DNA of 11,049 nucleotides, taken from NCBI GenBank assembly GCA_947631485.1, contig CANRLJ010000019.1, forward strand, positions 1 through 11,049, read 5' to 3'. Under the pieces are notes generated by a model. It searched no databases. It saw only the letters and a list, made by a program, of their open reading frames with translations, and was not told the DNA's origin. Both the position numbers and the translations under genes were made by a program. Shown here in pieces: positions 5,524 through 11,049 of this stretch. This stretch comes from an uncultured Clostridia bacterium (GTDB taxonomy: Bacteria; Bacillota; Clostridia; Christensenellales; UBA1242). Each line of letters starts with the position of its first letter. Positions within the stretch are counted from its first letter, which is position 1.

Positions 5524-5875
5524 CATCCTCATACTGTCTTTCAATCCAAGTCATGATTAAATTTAGGACAAACTGCTTTTCCTCTTCGGAGAGCGGCTTG
5601 TTTTTTTGAATTTTCCACCACTTTTCCATGCAACTCCGACAACAAGTTGCAGTGGCGTGCTGCGCGATGAAAACCGGATGCCCCTTCATTGGTGTTTGGC
5701 TGCCGTCATTTTTTGGTTGAGCGGGAGCAAGCCGAGTGTTTATGAAATCGATGGCGTGCTGACGAATTTTTTGCATGCCTTTTTCATCAATATACAAAAT
5801 TTCCTTGTTTTTAAGTCTAAAACGCGCTCTAAAAGTGGATTTTTTCAATTTTTCAAGACAATAATCAATGTTCAT
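5510..5875 (-). CDS. DUF4186 domain protein
   Basis: 121 residues, function unknown. The conserved core of the family, as I recall it, is clear: RARFRL (16-21), a KG...IR.HA.DF segment (32-44), then residues 56-87 with NDG-x-QTP, GHP, FIAQHAT, CC and C-x2-KWW. Candidate metal ligands are H66, H73, C78, C79 and C82, followed by a C-terminal helix (97-112) that ends in MTWI. The pattern suggests a metal-binding or small enzymatic domain, but no activity is established to my knowledge. The ATG at 5875 has no ribosome site; a -10 box ends 6 nt before it, so a leaderless mRNA is likely. It is divergent from rdgB and overlaps the neighbouring convergent gene by 14 bases. Confidence 0.85.
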   Translation of the reverse strand: MNIDYCLEKLKKSTFRARFRLKNKEILYIDEKGMQKIRQHAIDFINTRLAPAQPKNDGSQTPMKGHPVFIAQHATATCCRSCMEKWWKIQKNKPLSEEEKQFVLNLIMTWIERQYEDVKST

Positions 5876-5881
5876 AACAAT

Positions 5882-5910
5882 ATTTTATCACACAATTTGC
5901 AAACTTTGAA
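5882..5910 (-). promoter_or_regulatory. Promoter of the DUF4186 gene, abutting the start codon
   Basis: Minus strand: TTCAAA (5905-5910), 17 nt, TAAAAT (5882-5887) with an extended -10 TGA. Six bases (ATTGTT) separate the -10 box from the ATG, the same spacing as at 2579. It stands back to back with the rdgB promoter. Confidence 0.7.
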
Positions 5911-5918
5911 AACAAAAT

Positions 5919-5948
5919 TTGACACCAAACTGCACAAAAAGTTATAAT
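5919..5948 (+). promoter_or_regulatory. Promoter of rdgB
   Basis: Both boxes match consensus: TTGACA (5919-5924), 18 nt, TATAAT (5943-5948). The predicted start near 5955 would begin inside or just before the AGGAGAG ribosome site (5954-5960), giving a very short leader. Confidence 0.85.
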
Positions 5949-5964
5949 TAAGCAGGAGAGTGTT

Positions 5965-6561
5965 ATGGAAAAGAAAGACGCAAAAGTTGTTGTTTTGGCA
6001 TCAAACAACAATCATAAAATAAAAGAATTCAGGGAGATGTTTCCAAACTGCACTATTGTTTCCATGGCGGAGATTGGTTTTGTTGATGAAATTGAAGAAA
6101 CCGGAACGACCTTTCTTGAAAATGCCACCATAAAAGCCAAGGCGGTTGCGGATTTTTTGAAGAAGAAAAAGATAACAGCCAGCGTTGTTGCAGATGACAG
6201 TGGACTTTGTGTGGATGCTCTTGGCGGAAGGCCGGGAGTTTACAGCGCAAGATATGCCGGACAGCACGATGATGCGGCAAACAGAAAAAAATTGTTGGAA
6301 GAGTTGGACGGAAGAAAAGACCGCTCTGCACACTTTGAGTGCTGCATTGTGCTTATCACTCCAAATGGCGAGTGCAAGCATGTGGAGGGCAGAAGTGATG
6401 GCACAATCCTGACAAAAGAGGTTGGCAAAAACGGTTTTGGGTTTGACAGTTTGTTTTTCTCGGCAGATTTAAAAAAGAGTTTTGCCGAGGCGACAAGCCA
6501 AGAAAAGAACTCTGTTTCTCACAGAGCGAGGGCGATTGAGAAACTGAAAAAAATAATATAA
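5965..6561 (+). CDS. rdgB: XTP/dITP diphosphatase (RdgB/HAM1 family)
   Basis: 198 residues, normal length for the family. The enzyme hydrolyses dITP, ITP and XTP to monophosphates and pyrophosphate in the cytoplasm, which keeps deaminated purines out of DNA and RNA. Family motifs in order: ASNNNHKIKE (12-21, nucleotide binding), EETGTTFLENA (44-54), ADDSGLCVDALGGRPGVYSARYAG (76-99; D78 is the expected catalytic base), GKNGFGFDSLFF (154-165) and SHRARA (185-190). In the GFG-x-D block a Ser (162) takes the place of the usual Pro, which may be harmless. The start is ATG at 5965 with AGGAG 6-9 nt upstream. It probably leads a transcript into the lipoprotein gene, since no terminator separates them. 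Confidence 0.96.
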   Translation: MEKKDAKVVVLASNNNHKIKEFREMFPNCTIVSMAEIGFVDEIEETGTTFLENATIKAKAVADFLKKKKITASVVADDSGLCVDALGGRPGVYSARYAGQHDDAANRKKLLEELDGRKDRSAHFECCIVLITPNGECKHVEGRSDGTILTKEVGKNGFGFDSLFFSADLKKSFAEATSQEKNSVSHRARAIEKLKKII

Positions 6562-6573
6562 TATTTATTTTGT

Positions 6574-6602
6574 TTTGTAAGAATAAAAATTTGTGATAGA
6601 AT
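6574..6602 (+). promoter_or_regulatory. Possible internal promoter of the lipoprotein gene
   Basis: TTTGTA (6574-6579), 17 nt, TAGAAT (6597-6602) with an extended -10 TGA. The -35 box is poor. It would give the lipoprotein its own transcript besides read-through from rdgB. Confidence 0.5.
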
Positions 6603-6618
6603 AAAAGCAAGGAGAGAT

Positions 6619-8595
6619 ATGAAAAAACTGATTGTGGTCTTGTTGTTTGCTTGCATGACGCTGTTTTCTGGCGTCATACTTTCTTCGTGCGGAGAAGATG
6701 CGGGAAACAAAACCATAACTGTCACAGATGCCAGCGGGCTGACCGAAATAAGAATAAGAGACATCGGCAGAGACAAAGATGTATATCTGGAAGGTGTAAA
6801 TGGCAGATTTACAGTTTCATATCACGCAAATTTGAAAGTTGAAATAAACGCAAGTGTTTATGGCGTGGACTTTTCCAATCTTGTGGTTGAGGTCAACGGC
6901 ACGGATTATGTCACGGGAAACGGAATATTTGACACCAATCGCGACTATGATGCCTACAGCCCTATTGCAGAAAAAGGCAGTTTGTATTATGGATACTTCA
7001 CTTTGCCATACATAGAAAGCAATGTGAATATAAGAATTTCAAATGTCAGAAAGGTGTCCTCAATTTTCACTTTTGAGGGAGAAAATTTGGAAGAGACGCA
7101 ATCTTATTTGCAACACACACAAATAAACCTAAATCCAAACACAGAAGAATATGTCAACTTGTATGAATTTTTGTCTGACGAAACCACATCAAAGAGTGTT
7201 GCAAGAGAATATGACTACACCTTAGACCCAGCTGAAAACAAATATCGTGCGTTTAAACTTAAGTTTGACGGCGTAAATCCTTTTGAATTCAACGACATTG
7301 TTCCGTTTAGCGTCTCTTCGGGTGACAAAACTTTTGACGAGGTCAGTTTGGTTGCTTGTGAAGGGTGCTTCATTGTGGATTTGGGCGCACAGTCAATTGG
7401 TGAGGAAGAAGTTTATAATATTGTTGTGGATTTCTCCGGCGTCACACTCAGAAATTTTGATGTTTCACTACCTGAGGCAAACAAGACCTTTTCTGTTGAG
7501 GCATCTCAGATGACAGTTGACATTCTAAATGTGGGCGATTTTGCTCTCACTCTGACCAAAAACATGGAGGACGCTGTTGACGAGGTGACAGCCGACTATT
7601 CCGAAATGGAGGTTTTGGCAAACGGCACTGCATTGGTGTTTGACGAAGAGAGCGGAACATACAAATTTCCTGAAAACCTGTATTCTCCATATGAAACTGA
7701 GTTTGGTGGAGAGGTTTTTGACATAAATGTGCGTGGAATAAAATATAAGAAGGGCGAAGAAGAACTCCAGCCAATCGTCCTAAACTGCAACTTGTCGGAC
7801 ATCAGCATAACAAAAGAGAGCATGAACCTTAGGATGCACCTTGCTTCTGACACAGAAAACTTCTTGCCATTTGGGTTGGATGCCGAGGGAAATGTCATTG
7901 GTCTTGATGGGCAAAAATATGTCATTTCTTGGGAATTTGTTCATGACGAAGAGAACAACTATCACACCGTGATACTGCCATATGATGTTGAATTTGCCGT
8001 GGAAGGCTCTGAGGATGTTTTGTTCAACCTTTCAAATGTCTTGCCAGCAGACAACACTGACCTTGCCGAAAATGTCTTCACAAAGCAGATTGGCGACGAC
8101 ACTTTGCGAGCAACATACAACACAAACACAAGACGATTTGACAAATTTGAGCTTGAGTTCACTTGTCATGCAGAGCCTGACGAGGTTGAGGGAGATGAAA
8201 CACAAAAAAGCATGTCCTTTGCTGTTAAAGTTAAGCCATACAACAAAAACCTTGACCTGATTTTGGGCTTTGATGACGACACAGCAACTTATGAGGCGGC
8301 AATATATGATGCCTCAAACCCATTGACAGATTGGAGTTCTTTGTCAAAAAATTCGCCACTGACGATGCAGGTTAGAGAGGGGCAACTTATTGCAATCAAA
8401 ATCACATCAAGCAGCGAAATTGATTATTCAATGTATGACATAGAAAGACAAGCTGTTGCTGTTTTGATGGACGGTTTTGAGGATTTGTCGAAAGACTCAC
8501 AAATCATATATGTCATCAAATTTAGGGTCACAGACTTGTATGAGGAAACAAACCAAGAGTTTAAGTTGCTTAAAAATTATGAAACAAAAGAATAA
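6619..8595 (+). CDS. Large secreted lipoprotein of unknown function
   Basis: 658 residues. The N terminus is a lipoprotein signal: KK, a hydrophobic core, then the lipobox LSSC with C24 as the predicted lipidation site, followed by acidic residues. The mature protein should be anchored on the outer face of the membrane. The rest is Asp/Glu/Asn-rich, without membrane helices, and has alternating hydrophobic/polar stretches typical of beta-sandwich modules (for example the segments around 41-95, 122-155, 255-300 and 440-500). I recognise no domain and no catalytic motif; the two cysteines after C24 that stand out form CEGC (about 262-265). The start is ATG at 6619 with AAGGAG 4 nt upstream. Its last 17 bases overlap the alkyltransferase gene in another frame. 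Substrate binding or a cell-envelope role is possible but unsupported. Confidence 0.88.
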   Translation: MKKLIVVLLFACMTLFSGVILSSCGEDAGNKTITVTDASGLTEIRIRDIGRDKDVYLEGVNGRFTVSYHANLKVEINASVYGVDFSNLVVEVNGTDYVTGNGIFDTNRDYDAYSPIAEKGSLYYGYFTLPYIESNVNIRISNVRKVSSIFTFEGENLEETQSYLQHTQINLNPNTEEYVNLYEFLSDETTSKSVAREYDYTLDPAENKYRAFKLKFDGVNPFEFNDIVPFSVSSGDKTFDEVSLVACEGCFIVDLGAQSIGEEEVYNIVVDFSGVTLRNFDVSLPEANKTFSVEASQMTVDILNVGDFALTLTKNMEDAVDEVTADYSEMEVLANGTALVFDEESGTYKFPENLYSPYETEFGGEVFDINVRGIKYKKGEEELQPIVLNCNLSDISITKESMNLRMHLASDTENFLPFGLDAEGNVIGLDGQKYVISWEFVHDEENNYHTVILPYDVEFAVEGSEDVLFNLSNVLPADNTDLAENVFTKQIGDDTLRATYNTNTRRFDKFELEFTCHAEPDEVEGDETQKSMSFAVKVKPYNKNLDLILGFDDDTATYEAAIYDASNPLTDWSSLSKNSPLTMQVREGQLIAIKITSSSEIDYSMYDIERQAVAVLMDGFEDLSKDSQIIYVIKFRVTDLYEETNQEFKLLKNYETKE

Positions 8596-8917
8596 CACAA
8601 GTTTTTTCGCACGCGTGTATGATGTTGTGAAGAATATTCCTGCGGGGAAGGTTATGACCTATGGCCAAATTGCCAAGGTTTTGGGCGCCCCCAGATTTTC
8701 TCAAATTGTTGGCTTTGCCTTGCACCAAAACCCCGACCCGAAGCATATTCCTTGCCATAGGGTCGTCAATCGTTATGGAGAAATTTCCTCAGCATTTGCA
8801 TTTGGAGGAGCAAACCAACAACGCAAACTTTTGGAGGCAGAGGGCGTCACCTTTGAAAATGACAGAGTTGACCTTTCAAAGTTTCAGTTAAACACTCTTG
8901 ATTTTATCAAATATTAA
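8579..8917 (+). CDS. Small MGMT-family alkyltransferase (O6-alkylguanine repair), catalytic Cys kept
   Basis: 112 residues: only the C-terminal DNA-binding/active-site domain of MGMT, without the N-terminal domain. In full-length relatives an active-site Cys takes the alkyl group from O6-alkylguanine in a suicide reaction. Seen here: Y28 in MTYGQIA, the helix-turn-helix region (27-48), N51, and IPCHRVV (57-63) with C59. Alkyltransferase-like proteins that only bind lesions carry Trp at that site, so this one could be active. The base-flipping Arg expected two residues before VG is Gln42, which is unusual. The ATG at 8579 lies inside the end of the lipoprotein gene (17-base overlap) and has no ribosome site, so translational coupling is likely. 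An upstream extension in this frame is not MGMT-like. Confidence 0.9.
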   Translation: MKQKNNTSFFARVYDVVKNIPAGKVMTYGQIAKVLGAPRFSQIVGFALHQNPDPKHIPCHRVVNRYGEISSAFAFGGANQQRKLLEAEGVTFENDRVDLSKFQLNTLDFIKY

Positions 8918-8950
8918 ATTTCAACCAAATAAAAAAGTTTATTAAAATTC

Positions 8951-8979
8951 TTGACAAAAAAAATTTAATATGATAAAAT
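8951..8979 (+). promoter_or_regulatory. Promoter of tRNA-Ala
   Basis: TTGACA (8951-8956), exactly 17 nt, TAAAAT (8974-8979) with an extended -10 TGA. The predicted start is about 6-7 nt before the tRNA. Confidence 0.9.
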
Positions 8980-8992
8980 GCAAGAGCAATAT

Positions 8993-9068
8993 GGGGGTGT
9001 GGCTCAGTTGGTAGAGCATCTGCCTTGCAAGCAGAGGGTCAGCGGTTCGAATCCGCTCATCTCCACCA
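8993..9068 (+). tRNA. tRNA-Ala (anticodon UGC)
   Basis: 76 nt with encoded CCA. Acceptor stem GGGGGTG/CATCTCC with two G-U pairs; D stem GCTC/GAGC; anticodon loop CTTGCAA, giving anticodon TGC; T arm AGCGG-TTCGAAT-CCGCT; discriminator A. It is a single-gene transcription unit with its own promoter and terminator. Confidence 0.97.
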
Positions 9069-9079
9069 ATTGTGTCTTT

Positions 9080-9118
9080 AAGAACACGGCATACACAATA
9101 TGTTGTGTTCTTTTTTAT
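9080..9118 (+). terminator. Terminator of tRNA-Ala
   Basis: A 14-bp stem, arms 9080-9093 and 9099-9112 (two G-U pairs), 5-nt loop CACAA, then TTTTTTATT. It starts 11 bases after the tRNA. Confidence 0.92.
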
Positions 9119-9194
9119 TAAAATTTTGTTTTGTGCAAATTTTGTGACGAAATTCTAGTCAAAATTTATGGCATTAGTGACGATTTCTTGAGTA

Positions 9195-9219
9195 GAAAAA
9201 AGAAGGCTTATGCCTTCTT
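9195..9219 (-). terminator. Terminator of the DUF2188 gene, with the stop codon in its loop
   Basis: Minus strand: AAGAAGGC (coding, 9212-9219 side reads as its partner GCCTTCTT on plus) pairs across a 4-nt loop ATAA, followed by a U-run. The loop holds the TAA stop (9208-9210), so half of the stem encodes the last residues KKA. Confidence 0.85.
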
Positions 9220-9720
9220 CTGGAATTTGCCGTCCTTTTTATGTACCACAAACTTTGTGTCATTTGATGTTGAAAGTTCTTTAACGCGATTCATTGCATC
9301 TTCTTTTGTGGCAAAGGTTGCGATAGTTCTTTTTGCGCCATCTTTCTTTATTGCCCAGTTTCTTGCTTCTTTGTCATATATCACACGATAGACGCCCTTT
9401 TTGGTTTCTTCTGCTTTTGCAGGGGCCTTTGTTGTTGTTTTTGCAGGGGCTTTTGTTGTTGTTTTTGCAGGGGCTTTTGTTGCAGTTGTTTTTATTGTGG
9501 ATTTGGTTGTTTTTTGCGTTGCGGCTTTTGTTGCAGCAGGTTTCTTTGCAGGCTTTGCAGATTCCTTTGGTTTGCTTGCCTTTGTCGTTTGCTTTGGCTG
9601 TGCCTTTGTTTGAGTTTTTTGCTCTGCAGGTTTTGCCTCTTGTTTTGCTTCTACTGGCTTTGTTTCTTCAACTTTTTCTTGTTTTGTTTCCTCTTTTTTC
9701 TTTTTCTTAAAAAACCACAT
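9208..9720 (-). CDS. DUF2188 protein with a long Lys/Ala/Thr-rich tail
   Basis: 170 residues from ATG at 9720, chosen because GGAGG (9727-9731) lies 6 nt upstream; a further nine in-frame codons up to 9747 include the site itself. Residues 1-108 are low-complexity, Lys-rich with Glu, Ala, Pro and Thr, like eukaryotic histone H1 tails, and start with the motif WFFKKKKKEE. They include KAPAKTTT repeats (82-102). Residues 109-168 form a DUF2188 domain: VYRVIYD, NWAIKKDGAKR, F-x-TKEDA...KEL and FVVHKKDGKFQKK. That small domain is widespread and of unclear function. The basic tail suggests nucleic-acid or envelope-polymer binding, but that is inference. It is a single gene with its own promoter and terminator, divergent from the exporter operon. 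Confidence 0.85.
   Translation of the reverse strand: MWFFKKKKKEETKQEKVEETKPVEAKQEAKPAEQKTQTKAQPKQTTKASKPKESAKPAKKPAATKAATQKTTKSTIKTTATKAPAKTTTKAPAKTTTKAPAKAEETKKGVYRVIYDKEARNWAIKKDGAKRTIATFATKEDAMNRVKELSTSNDTKFVVHKKDGKFQKKA
9415..9485. repeat. Three in-frame 24-bp tandem units in the DUF2188 gene
   Basis: The 8-residue unit TKAPAKTT/T repeats at exactly 24-bp spacing: GCAGGGG recurs at 9419, 9443 and 9467 on the plus strand. The first two units differ by one base (GGCC versus GGCT); the third decays at its right end. Copy-number changes would keep the frame. Confidence 0.85.
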
Positions 9721-9749
9721 AATGTGCCTCCAATTTGATTTATACAATC

Positions 9750-9778
9750 ATTTTATAACATTTCAAAAAATTTTGCAA
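9750..9778 (-). promoter_or_regulatory. Promoter of the DUF2188 gene
   Basis: Minus strand: TTGCAA (9773-9778), 17 nt, TAAAAT (9750-9755). The predicted start leaves a leader of about 20 nt containing the GGAGG ribosome site. Confidence 0.7.
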
Positions 9779-9836
9779 AAAGATTTTTAAATATTTTATA
9801 AAATTTTTAAAATCGTTTCTATTTAAAAACCTTTTG

Positions 9837-9845
9837 TGTTATACT
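9837..9845 (+). promoter_or_regulatory. Extended -10 promoter of the ABC exporter operon
   Basis: TGT-TATACT (9837-9845) with no clear -35 in the AT-rich DNA upstream. A start near 9852 would leave a leader of about 14 nt, with only a weak GCGGG in place of a normal ribosome site. Confidence 0.55.
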
Positions 9846-9865
9846 TGGAATAAGCGGGTTTGTAA

Positions 9866-10774
9866 ATGAAGAAGAATATAATTGAGATACGCGACTTAAA
9901 AAAGAGTTATGGGGATGTCAAAGCGGTTGATGGAATTTCCTTTGATGTGCAGGAAGGAAGTCTTTTTGCCTTTCTGGGTTTGAACGGAGCAGGAAAGTCA
10001 ACCACCATAAACATGATTTGTTCAATCTTAAAAAAAGATAGTGGAAAAATTTTTATTAACGGTCTTGACCTTGATACCAGTCAAAATGATGTGAAGTCTT
10101 TGATTGGTGTTGTGTTTCAAAACTCCACATTGGACAGAGTTTTGTCTGTTAAAGAAAACCTGACCGCAAGAGCGGGGTTTTATGGGCTTTCAGGCAAACA
10201 GTGGAAGAGGCGCTTGGCAGAACTTACAGAACTTCTTGACCTTGACAGCATTCTGAAAAAACCTTTCAAAAATTTGAGTGGTGGACAAAAGAGAAGGGTT
10301 GATATTGCCAGAGGCCTGATCAATCTTCCAAAAATTTTGGTGCTTGACGAACCAACCACAGGTCTTGATCCACACACAAGAAAGAAGATTTGGGAGCTGA
10401 TTGATTCGCTCAGAGTGCAGCGCAACATGACTGTCTTTTTGACCACCCACTATATGGAAGAGGCGGACAAAGCAGACAGAGTTGTTGTTATTGACGAAGG
10501 ACACATTGTTGCAAACGACACTCCACACAATTTGAAGAATCAATATGCAAGCGATTATATAAAAAATTATATTGCAAAAGACGAAGAGTTTGAAAAGATC
10601 TTTGGCGACAAAGCGGTTTACAGTGGAGATTGTTACAGGATAAATGTTAAAGACAGTGAAGAGGCCAGAGAACTTATTGAGACACACAAGGAATACTTCA
10701 AAGACTTTGAAGTGTTGAAAGGCGATATGGATGACGTCTTCTTAAATATCACAGGAAAAAAGTTTGGAGAATAG
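9866..10774 (+). CDS. ABC-2 type exporter, ATP-binding subunit (DrrA/CcmA-like)
   Basis: 302 residues, cytoplasmic ATPase that powers the permease encoded next. Motifs in order: Walker A GLNGAGKST (38-46), Q-loop Q85, signature LSGGQ (137-141), Walker B ILVLDEP (157-163), D-loop GLD (166-168) and switch H195 in TTHYMEEAD. A C-terminal domain of about 80 residues (220-302) is typical of the DrrA-like group, which exports drugs, lipids or polysaccharides; the substrate cannot be read from this. The start is ATG at 9866, with only a weak ribosome site; MKKNIIEIRDLKKSYG is the normal N terminus for the family. The stop lies 1 base before the next ATG, so the two genes are translated as a unit. 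Confidence 0.95.
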   Translation: MKKNIIEIRDLKKSYGDVKAVDGISFDVQEGSLFAFLGLNGAGKSTTINMICSILKKDSGKIFINGLDLDTSQNDVKSLIGVVFQNSTLDRVLSVKENLTARAGFYGLSGKQWKRRLAELTELLDLDSILKKPFKNLSGGQKRRVDIARGLINLPKILVLDEPTTGLDPHTRKKIWELIDSLRVQRNMTVFLTTHYMEEADKADRVVVIDEGHIVANDTPHNLKNQYASDYIKNYIAKDEEFEKIFGDKAVYSGDCYRINVKDSEEARELIETHKEYFKDFEVLKGDMDDVFLNITGKKFGE

Positions 10775-10775
10775 T

Positions 10776-11049
10776 ATGAACAACAAGAAAAGAAGCCTGT
10801 GGATTCCACTTAAGGCACTGGTTTCAAGAAATGTAAAGCTTTTTATGAAAGACAAGATGATGGTGTTTTTCTCTATGTTGGCACCCGTTATTGTCCTACT
10901 TTTGTATATCCTTTTTTTGGGGAAGATGCAAGTTACAAACATCAAGAGTGTGATGGAATCAACCGAAGAGTTCAAGCAGTTGCTTGCAGGAGTTTCTGAG
11001 GCAGAAAAATATTCTGCCATACAGATGATCATCAACAACTGGATGATTG
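10776..11049 (+). CDS. ABC-2 type exporter permease, N-terminal part (gene runs off the right edge)
   Basis: The first 91 codons are visible. Layout: a basic cytoplasmic start (MNNKKRSLW), the stretch LVSRNVKLFMKDK (15-27) that precedes the first helix in ABC-2 permeases, then a membrane helix (about 28-49), followed by a polar, helical segment (55-85) that is expected to be the first external loop of the larger members of this family. The ribosome site GGAG (10766-10769) lies within the end of the ATPase gene, and only one base separates the stop from this ATG. With the ATPase it makes one export system of unknown substrate. Confidence 0.9.
   Translation, partial: MNNKKRSLWIPLKALVSRNVKLFMKDKMMVFFSMLAPVIVLLLYILFLGKMQVTNIKSVMESTEEFKQLLAGVSEAEKYSAIQMIINNWMI

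Noticed and set aside
8477-8578. Longer N terminus for the MGMT-like protein
   Set aside because: The extra 34 residues lie inside the lipoprotein gene, are not MGMT-like, and other small family members start near residue 1 of the chosen form.
9415-9485. CRISPR-like array
   Set aside because: The 24-bp units are directly adjacent with no spacers and are in frame with a coding repeat.
9333-9710. Long plus-strand frames rich in Leu/Phe/Val opposite the DUF2188 gene
   Set aside because: They are the complement of a Lys/Ala/Thr-rich coding sequence; no ribosome site or start context supports them.

Overview
The window looks like chromosomal DNA of an AT-rich Gram-positive-type bacterium, probably an uncultured member of the Bacillota (Clostridia-like). 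The grounds are strong AAGGAG ribosome sites, sigma-A type promoters that favour TTGACA and TAAAAT, U-run terminators, a Gram-positive style lipobox, and a dehydrogenase-type diaminopimelate gene (ddh). Stop codons and TGG tryptophans fit the standard genetic code. This placement is inference, not a database result.

Layout. Positions 1-328 (minus) hold the start of ddh. Positions 463-1629 (minus) hold a multi-pass membrane protein with a DUF898/YjgN-like repeat and a long charged tail. Positions 1750-2572 (minus) are a two-gene operon of small proteins that share a C-terminal zinc ribbon. tRNA-Arg(UCG) is at 2628-2702 (minus), behind a roughly 160-nt leader full of inverted repeats. Positions 2977-4983 (plus) encode a VirD4/TraG-type coupling ATPase with no other conjugation gene in view. 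Positions 5062-5523 (plus) are an unknown helical protein that overlaps tail to tail with a DUF4186 protein (5510-5875, minus). A divergent promoter pair then leads into rdgB (5965-6561), a 658-residue lipoprotein of unknown function (6619-8595) and a small MGMT-type alkyltransferase (8579-8917). tRNA-Ala(UGC) is at 8993-9068. A DUF2188 protein with a histone-H1-like tail (9208-9720, minus) is divergent from an ABC-2 type exporter operon: ATPase 9866-10774, then a permease that runs off the end.

How it fits together. Most genes are housekeeping or envelope singletons, each with its own promoter and terminator. The clear operons are the zinc-ribbon pair and the ABC exporter; rdgB, lipoprotein and alkyltransferase form a probable one. 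rdgB (cleansing of damaged nucleotides) and the alkyltransferase (O6-alkylguanine repair) share a genome-maintenance theme.

The most interesting signals are not a classical accessory system. First, three genes (starts at 2572, 5062 and 5875) have a promoter -10 box only 6-7 nt before the ATG and no ribosome site, which suggests leaderless mRNAs. Second, the tRNA-Arg leader carries a 13-nt perfect complement of part of the tRNA itself. Third, the coupling ATPase stands alone. I see no CRISPR array, insertion sequence, transposase, prophage gene or confident novel defence system.
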